From Holacanthus passer (lineage: Eukaryota; Chordata; Actinopteri; Pomacanthidae): a stretch of 64,000 nt of DNA. The notes under the pieces were generated by a model. The model was not told the origin of the DNA and did no database searches. It worked only from the letters and a program-made list of their open reading frames with translations. This document shows, one piece after another, positions 20,678 through 64,000 of this stretch (its first letter is position 1; every line of letters begins with the position of its first letter). The DNA is taken from NCBI GenBank assembly GCA_025331565.1, contig JAFREQ010000017.1:4442001-4506000 (forward strand). The letters are read 5' to 3'. The position numbers and the translations under genes were made by a program.

Positions 20678-22172
20678 CTTGGAACCAGTTCTTTAAAATG
20701 ACAGGTTTAAGACTGTTCTGACACTTAAGTTCTTGTAAATGTATAGTAACATGACTATGTGTGTAGATGTGTGCTCTTCTACTTTAATCCGTTATCTGTA
20801 TTAGACCTTGTAAGTGAAGGCATTTTTGAAAAGTGAGTTTATCTGTTCCTCACTTCCTGTTTGAGGGTCAGTCCCTGGTAACTTAAAGGTAGACTTGAAG
20901 TTAAAATTAGACAAAGGTTTGGGTGGGGTTCGGCATATAGTCGTGATGGATACATTCAAGAACCACTAAAAAATGTTGTCAATGAAGGTCCTCACCAGTA
21001 TCAAAGCACACAAACATGTGTTTGTTTGTGCGTTGATGGCCTCAGGGTCAACATGAGCCACTGGCTGGATCAATCCCTGCTGACGTGCTCAGCGCAGTAC
21101 AAATCACTAGCTGTGGTACAGACACACACACACACACACAAACCAACCAATCCCAAATGTAACCCTGCCCCCGCTGTTCCATAGCCCATTAGATGTATTG
21201 ATGATTCCACATCCAGTGTTTTTTTCCTCTAATTGGTTTATGCACAGCTGACCGGACAGTGATGCTAATGATGCTGGTGTACTCTGTAACACAGTGTTCA
21301 GAACAGGCTCTGCAATCCATGGAAATATGGACCGCTGCTCTGGTTCTACTTTCCAGCATCGATTCTCTCCCCGTTTCAGCAGCACTCTGCTCTTGTGGTA
21401 AATCTCTTTCTTTCTCTGCCTCTGTGCTCAGAGGGATGACAGTGAATCTGCTTGTTCCAACATCAGCCTCTTAATCTGCAGAGGTTCAGGACACTGAGGG
21501 TCTCCGTCATAACCAAGCAGTAGGGGTGCGAGGGAAGGATGAGGCCCTGGGTTCGCTCCAACAGGTCCAGATCAGTCCAGGTAGGACTTGTTTATAATTT
21601 GTATTTCAGCCATGAGTAAGTCAGACATATATGAATCCGAGTACTCAGGGATGTAAGGACCTGTACAAACTTGTTTTTAGGATTTGTTAATACTAATCAG
21701 ATATAATACTATGAAAGTGTATAATATGTCTTTTTTCTTTCTTTTTTAAAACTTTTATACCACAGAACATAGTAAATGTGTCAACACAAAATAATCTTAA
21801 AATAGATGATGAGTTTATGTTCACTGTATGTGCTCTGCTAATGAAACATGACACTGGATATAAAATATTAACAAATTAGTGTCATATTAGTGTATTTTTT
21901 TAATTAACAAGATCTATAGCACAAATGCAATATTTTGATGAATGAAACAGAATATGAGGCAGTTCAGGTGTGTGTTGTTCATACATATATTATGCGTAAT
22001 CGTGTATATGAGTGAAGCTGGTGTTTCACAGTCAGAACAGGACTGTTGGAAATATGGCAGTCATCAAAGTGTTCAGTGGAGTTTAGTGTTGAGAGGCAGA
22101 AGTTGGGATCGGCTGGGGCTCACCACCAGTGGAGACTGACCAGGTTGAGGAGTTTCAGGGCTCTTGTCTTAC

Positions 22173-22190
22173 CACCTCTTATAAGAGGTG
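22173..22190. repeat. 18-base perfect palindrome
   Basis: CACCTCTTATAAGAGGTG is its own reverse complement. The flanks TTGTC and GACAA extend it imperfectly to roughly 36 bases. It could form a hairpin or be the centre of a decayed inverted-repeat element. Confidence 0.6.
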
Positions 22191-22689
22191 AGAGGACAAA
22201 TGAGCCAGCTGAAGATTAGCACACGTGAAAGGAGGCAGTGAAATAACCAAGCTTGTCCTCTGTGGAGTGTTTGGTTTGAGGATTTTGGTTGCCTTGGTTT
22301 AATGAATCACCCTGGACCAAAGCATCAAGGAGTGCTCACCCCCTGTGTAAATACTATAATACAGTTTGCTCTAATCCATAAAACACCTAAAAGAGATTGA
22401 AACCTTTACTCTCCATTTGTGCATGTATGTGTGTGTATGTAGACTTTTATTTTTTAGCATAAGCAAAATGAAAGTTCTGGACTGCAGCACTGAAAGAGAA
22501 AGTGACCTTTTTGAACTAGCTCTGGATCAGTATGATGCCAGAACACATATTTGTACATTGTCTTTAGCTACATATGAGCAGAATGTAGAGGGGGGTTCAT
22601 ATTTTACTGTCCAGAATTTAAAAACTGCAGAGTACATACACTATATAAAATTAGATTTTTCGAGGCTTCTGTGCAATAAATTGATCTAA

Positions 22690-22830
22690 CTCTCGACTAT
22701 TTGTCTGCCTGTACATATGTATGTTCTCGGCATATCTCGAGAACCGTTCATCCGATCTACTTCACATTTTGCAGGTGTGGTGCTGGGGACCCAAAGACAT
22801 GCAATTTGGACATGTGACATTTAATATTCA
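22690..22830 (+). repeat. probable dispersed repeat (CTCGAGAACCGTTCATCCGATC)
   Basis: Holds CTCGAGAACCGTTCATCCGA and GTGCTGGGGACCCAAAGACA, phrases that I associate with a repetitive element in teleost assemblies. Boundaries and class are unknown. Confidence 0.35.
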
Positions 22831-23149
22831 TTAACTTTGAATAAACAGGAGAACAGTTGTCTGTGCAGTGAAGGGGGTGGGGTTTTAGTAAATTAATTCA
22901 TCATGACAGGAGCATTTAAGCAGACAAATATTCTGGTTCTTCAAAACATTAAAATTGTGGCTGTGCAAAATAAAGATAAAGCAAATATGCTTGGAAAGTC
23001 ATTTCAGCTAATACACACTGTAGCTCAGAGGGTGTTGGTACAGAAAACAGAGAAGGAGAAGGAGAACAGAGACAATCAATAGAGAGCAAAATAAGCTGCA
23101 ATGTAACTGCTATAACTCAGATGGCATTCATGTATTTTTCACCATGTAA

Positions 23150-23725
23150 GAGTTAATGAAGGCAGTTAAATCTGGTGGAAGAGATGGGTTGAGTTGTGAG
23201 CATTGAGTTAACCATTTATAAGACTTCATAATAATAATAAACATTTGATAATAATATGGGAAGAGGGGAACCTGCCCCAAGAGTGGAAACATTCTGTTGT
23301 TATTCCAGTTCTGAAGTCTGGAAAGAAACCTCCAAACTCTCCAATTCGGATGCATATGTCTCATTCAAATTCCAAGTACTTCTCGTTAGCGTGCCCCTAT
23401 ATCAATATTGAATATCACAATTCCTGTCAATATTTGATGAGGCCTATTTTCTAACAATGCAGCTTTCAGGGTCATATCTGTGGTTTGTAGTCACGGAGTG
23501 TACGATCACAGATTGTTTAGTTTACACATTAGAGAAGAAAGGTTACTTTGCCCCAGATCAGAGTGTTTTCAGACCTGGGAGATCGACTGTGGACTCATGG
23601 TGCTAAAACTGGACATAAACATTAAGAAAGAAGAAGCAGAGGTGGCAATGTTCTTAGAAATGGAAAAATCATATGATATGCAGCAGAAGGAAGGACTAAT
23701 GATTAAAAAAAAATAGAATATATAA
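23150..23725 (+). pseudogene. decayed LINE reverse transcriptase
   Basis: Three frames carry successive reverse-transcriptase fragments: ELMKAVKSGGRDGLSCEH (from about 23151), EEGNLPQEWKHSVVIPVLKS (from about 23260) and EEAEVAMFLEMEKSYDMQQK then EGLMIKK (from about 23630). Order and spacing match the N-terminal RT motifs of non-LTR retrotransposons. Frameshifts, stops and the loss of the rest show that it is dead. An ATA microsatellite follows. Confidence 0.7.
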
Positions 23726-23757
23726 ACATGTACAACTAATGAGCCGAATCGAGGAAC

Positions 23758-23799
<42 letters not shown>
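23758..23799 (+). repeat. ATA trinucleotide microsatellite
   Basis: Fourteen or so AAT units directly after the decayed reverse transcriptase. Confidence 0.9.
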
Positions 23800-24059
23800 T
23801 TTTGGAATAATGGTAAAACGGACATAATTCATCTCTCTTGAAATGAATAAATTATAGCCACCAGGAGGCGATGATGAGAAAGAAATAGACTGTGTTGTTT
23901 TCCGAGGGGTGAAATTCAAGAGATGTGCTAATGAAATTAATTGAAGCCCTTTATTGTTGCGTTTATATAAATATTGTATATAAAACTGGGGAAAAGTAAG
24001 ACATCATTCCGTTAATTGCGACTTTAGTTCAGAATTTAGTTCCTTCTAAAAGACTGAAG

Positions 24060-25070
24060 GCAGCACGAGCGACGAGGGAGAAAAACAGCGCTCGTGTGTG
24101 CGCATGCGTGGTCACGGCCGCAGCAGCCCTGTGCGTCGTCAACGCTGACGTCACTGCCCGTCCTCTGTCTCTTGTCACTTTGTTTTCGGGAGGAGGAAGA
24201 GGAGGCTCCCGGTTTCCTTCATCTTCTTCATGTCGGGCAGAAATATCTTCACGTTCCGCCGCCGCTCGTCCGCATCAGGCCACTTTTCAGTCACCGCCAA
24301 ACCGACCGAGAGGCGCTGAGGGCGGACCGAACCGAGAGGAAGAGCCGGAGACCGACCGGGAGGCTGCACATCCAACTCTCCCTTTAATACAAGCTTGATC
24401 TGCCATTGACTTCCTCCCACGGCTCCGTCATCTCTCAGTGCACTTTGATCCGACAGCAGCCGGTTCCTGCTTCTGTTTCCGGGACCGTCTCGACGCCCGG
24501 GAGAATCAGCATTAGCGGGCTAACGGGAGCCCCGAAGCCGCGGTGGTCGCTCGGACACACAGCTCTGTTTCCATCTTTAAACCAAACTAGTTTCCTGGAT
24601 GCTGGCGGTTTCTCTCCTTTCTCAGCAGAAGACGATGCAGCTGGAGGTGAAGCGGTGACCGCCGGCTCGCTGTTGTTCTCCATCCAGCCTGCGGACACAG
24701 AAATGGTCCGATAGCGTCTGAGGAGGGTCGGGGGAAAGTGAGGAGCTGAGCCGGGGGGTGGGGGGTGGGGGCGGCTCAGTCTGGCCTGGGTCCTTCTTCT
24801 GATCAGGCTGCTTTGGTACCAGACATGAGCTGGATGTAGTTTGTTTTTTTACGGATCAACTGAAGCTGGATCTTGGTGATCCGTGCTGCCTTCACGGACT
24901 CCGACGATGAGGATTGTATGAGAAGTGAAGCTGTTTTTTTCCCCCCTGATACACCGAGGCTGGTGTGAGTGACAGCCAGGCTAATCTGGGGTGTTTTTAA
25001 CCCGTGTGAACACAGACCCGCAGCCCTCCTCTTCCTCTTCTCTCGCACGGTGAAGCACTCAGGGACAGAC
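24060..25070 (+). promoter_or_regulatory. mark4: mark4 CpG-rich promoter and 5' UTR region
   Basis: Base composition changes sharply near 24060 to CpG-rich DNA that continues to the first coding exon, unlike the AT-rich flanks. It contains an NRF1-like GTGCGCATGCGTG (24098-24110), a perfect CRE TGACGTCA (24146-24153) and a G-rich run. The transcription start cannot be placed from sequence alone. Confidence 0.7.
24146..24153 (+). promoter_or_regulatory. palindromic CRE (TGACGTCA)
   Basis: Exact eight-base cAMP-response element consensus inside the CpG-rich region upstream of mark4. It sits about 40 bases after an NRF1-like site. Binding by CREB/ATF proteins is inferred from the motif only. 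Confidence 0.55.
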
Positions 25071-62609
<37,539 letters not shown>

Positions 62610-64000
62610 GTGAGTACGCGTTTACATTTTCCAACACTGACAACCAAAGAGCAACAGAAGAACAATCATGACTTTCATATGTCGGCAACATTAACGTCAG
62701 CAGCAACTTGCTTTTCATAATTTATCAATCAATTCTACAATGTACCTAAAGGATGTTAAAGTCATTATAGGCCTATTAAACCAACATGATCTAACATGTT
62801 GATTAGGGAGCTTTAGAGGTGCTGGTAGGCAGATTTTGTTGCTTCTGTAAAGAACCAAAAAGTCCTATTTTCAGTCTTTATGCTAAGCGAAACCAACCAG
62901 CTGCTGGTTCCAGCTACATATGTTGAGACATGACAGTGAAATCATTCAGCAAGAAAGCAAATGAGCATATTTCCCAAAATGTTGAACTCTGTCTTTAAGC
63001 CTCTCCCTGACTGCTGCTCTGAAGGTAATTCAGTTGTAGCACAAATTTATTCCTTTTAATCTGCAAGTAAAATACATTTACAAGGATTTGTCATATACAG
63101 GGAACCACCATGTTCACACTGCAGCTGTAAATGTTTTCAGTCTTAGGTGTGATTAAGACCTGATGTTACATTATCATGAAAGCAGAAAAAAAATTTTTAC
63201 TAATGTTATAACTGCTCTGTTCCAGAACCAACAGCTGATTAACATGAAGAACTCATAATTGCTATAAATTGTCTGACACAAACATCAGATCTGATCCACC
63301 CTATATTCCTCACATACCTGTAACCCCATGGCTTATTCATACTGTATTTTTTCAGGGTTATCAGTTTCAGTTTATCAGTATTTTCACTGAAGGTCTTGTG
63401 TACTTCCTCTCAGCCTCAGCTGCTTCAGCCCAGTCTCAGTCTCAGGTTAAAAACAGCAGGTAAACCAGCAGCATCATGCTAACATTAGCCAACAGACTGT
63501 GGTTTGACCATAGATGCTAAGCACATCTCCTTGTGGTAGATGATCCCTGTGGGTAGAACCCTGACCTTTGATTTGAAGAGAAGGAAGAAATTCTATTTTT
63601 CATTGCATCTAACAACAGCTTAGTTCCTGAAACTCTTCACCCTCCCACAGCAGTAGGCTGGTATTTAAGATCTTTGTGTGATAGCTGGTGTTATTGTGTG
63701 ATTCTAGAAAAATGATGAGTGACAGATTCTATAACAAAAACAATCCAGTAAAAACAGTAATCTCTATTTTATGAATTCATCTGTTTAGTATGTTATTAAT
63801 TATATACATTTCATTACAAACCCTCATTAAAGCGCAAAATAAATGTATTATCAATCCCAGCTTGACTGAAAAACCCCTCACATAAACACTTAATTGGAGG
63901 TGAGTTTCATTTGCATATCCCTTTGGTGTTGTACAGCCACTGCAGTATCAAAAAAGAGATTGTAGCTATGTAGAAATGTAAAAATCCTATAATGTGTGAT
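62610..64000 (+). other. mark4: start of mark4 intron 17, window edge
   Basis: No further MARK exon is found. The KA1-coding exons therefore lie beyond position 64000. No other feature is seen. Confidence 0.6.

Larger units (their letters stand above)
18650..24060. other. intergenic region between ZNF-C and mark4
   Basis: The 5' ends of ZNF-C (minus) and mark4 (plus) face away from each other across 5.5 kb. The region holds a LINE 3' end, a MITE, a palindrome and a decayed reverse transcriptase, and no open frame that I could assign to a host gene. Confidence 0.6.

Noticed and set aside
24094..24714. Open frames of about 100 residues in the CpG-rich region before mark4
   Set aside because: GC-rich DNA has few stops; the frames show no family similarity and lie in the promoter/5' UTR of mark4.
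63269..63463. Possible last mark4 exon after CTCTCAG near 63410
   Set aside because: The translation does not resemble the post-exon 17 MARK4 sequence or a KA1 domain.

Overview
The window looks like nuclear DNA from a ray-finned (teleost, probably percomorph) fish. The genes are split by GT-AG introns, the intergenic and intronic DNA is AT-rich and full of CA/TG microsatellites, and several dispersed repeats match families I recognise from teleost genomes. No bacterial, viral or CRISPR-like structure was seen. Four protein-coding genes can be built exon by exon with consistent splice phases.

Layout. (1) 1-4070: gene-poor DNA with a dispersed repeat and a GAT microsatellite. (2) 4275-7890, plus strand: a four-exon C2H2 zinc-finger gene (ZNF-A, 803 aa, 17 fingers). 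(3) 8782-12623, plus strand: a three-exon tandem paralogue (ZNF-B, 644 aa, 15 fingers). (4) 18585-14369, minus strand: an eight-exon zinc-finger gene (ZNF-C, 655 aa, 14 fingers), tail to tail with ZNF-B. (5) 18650-24060: an intergenic stretch rich in transposon relics (a LINE 3' end, a perfect-looking MITE, a decayed reverse transcriptase). (6) 24060 to beyond 62609, plus strand: the 5' two thirds or more of a MARK-family kinase gene that I identify as mark4. It runs from a CpG-rich promoter and the ATG at 25071 through the complete kinase and UBA regions and most of the spacer. The C-terminal KA1-coding exons lie beyond the right edge.

Function. The three zinc-finger genes share an N-terminal helical module (a hydrophobic helix followed by a leucine-rich coiled coil), a DNA-binding finger array, and a last finger that ends H-x-C instead of H-x3-H. 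They look like one locally expanded family of nuclear DNA-binding regulators. mark4 encodes a cytoplasmic Ser/Thr kinase that phosphorylates microtubule-associated proteins. It has all catalytic motifs, an LKB1-type activation-loop threonine and an RRNTYV motif.

The most interesting signal is at the 3' end of mark4. A cassette exon (57903-57985) shifts the frame of the following exon (62565-62609). That exon is open in two frames, and both translations resemble the two C-termini I recall for mammalian MARK4 long and short isoforms. This makes it a candidate conserved dual-coding exon. No wholly new system was found. The other findings concern finger-array evolution, transposon remnants and promoter motifs.
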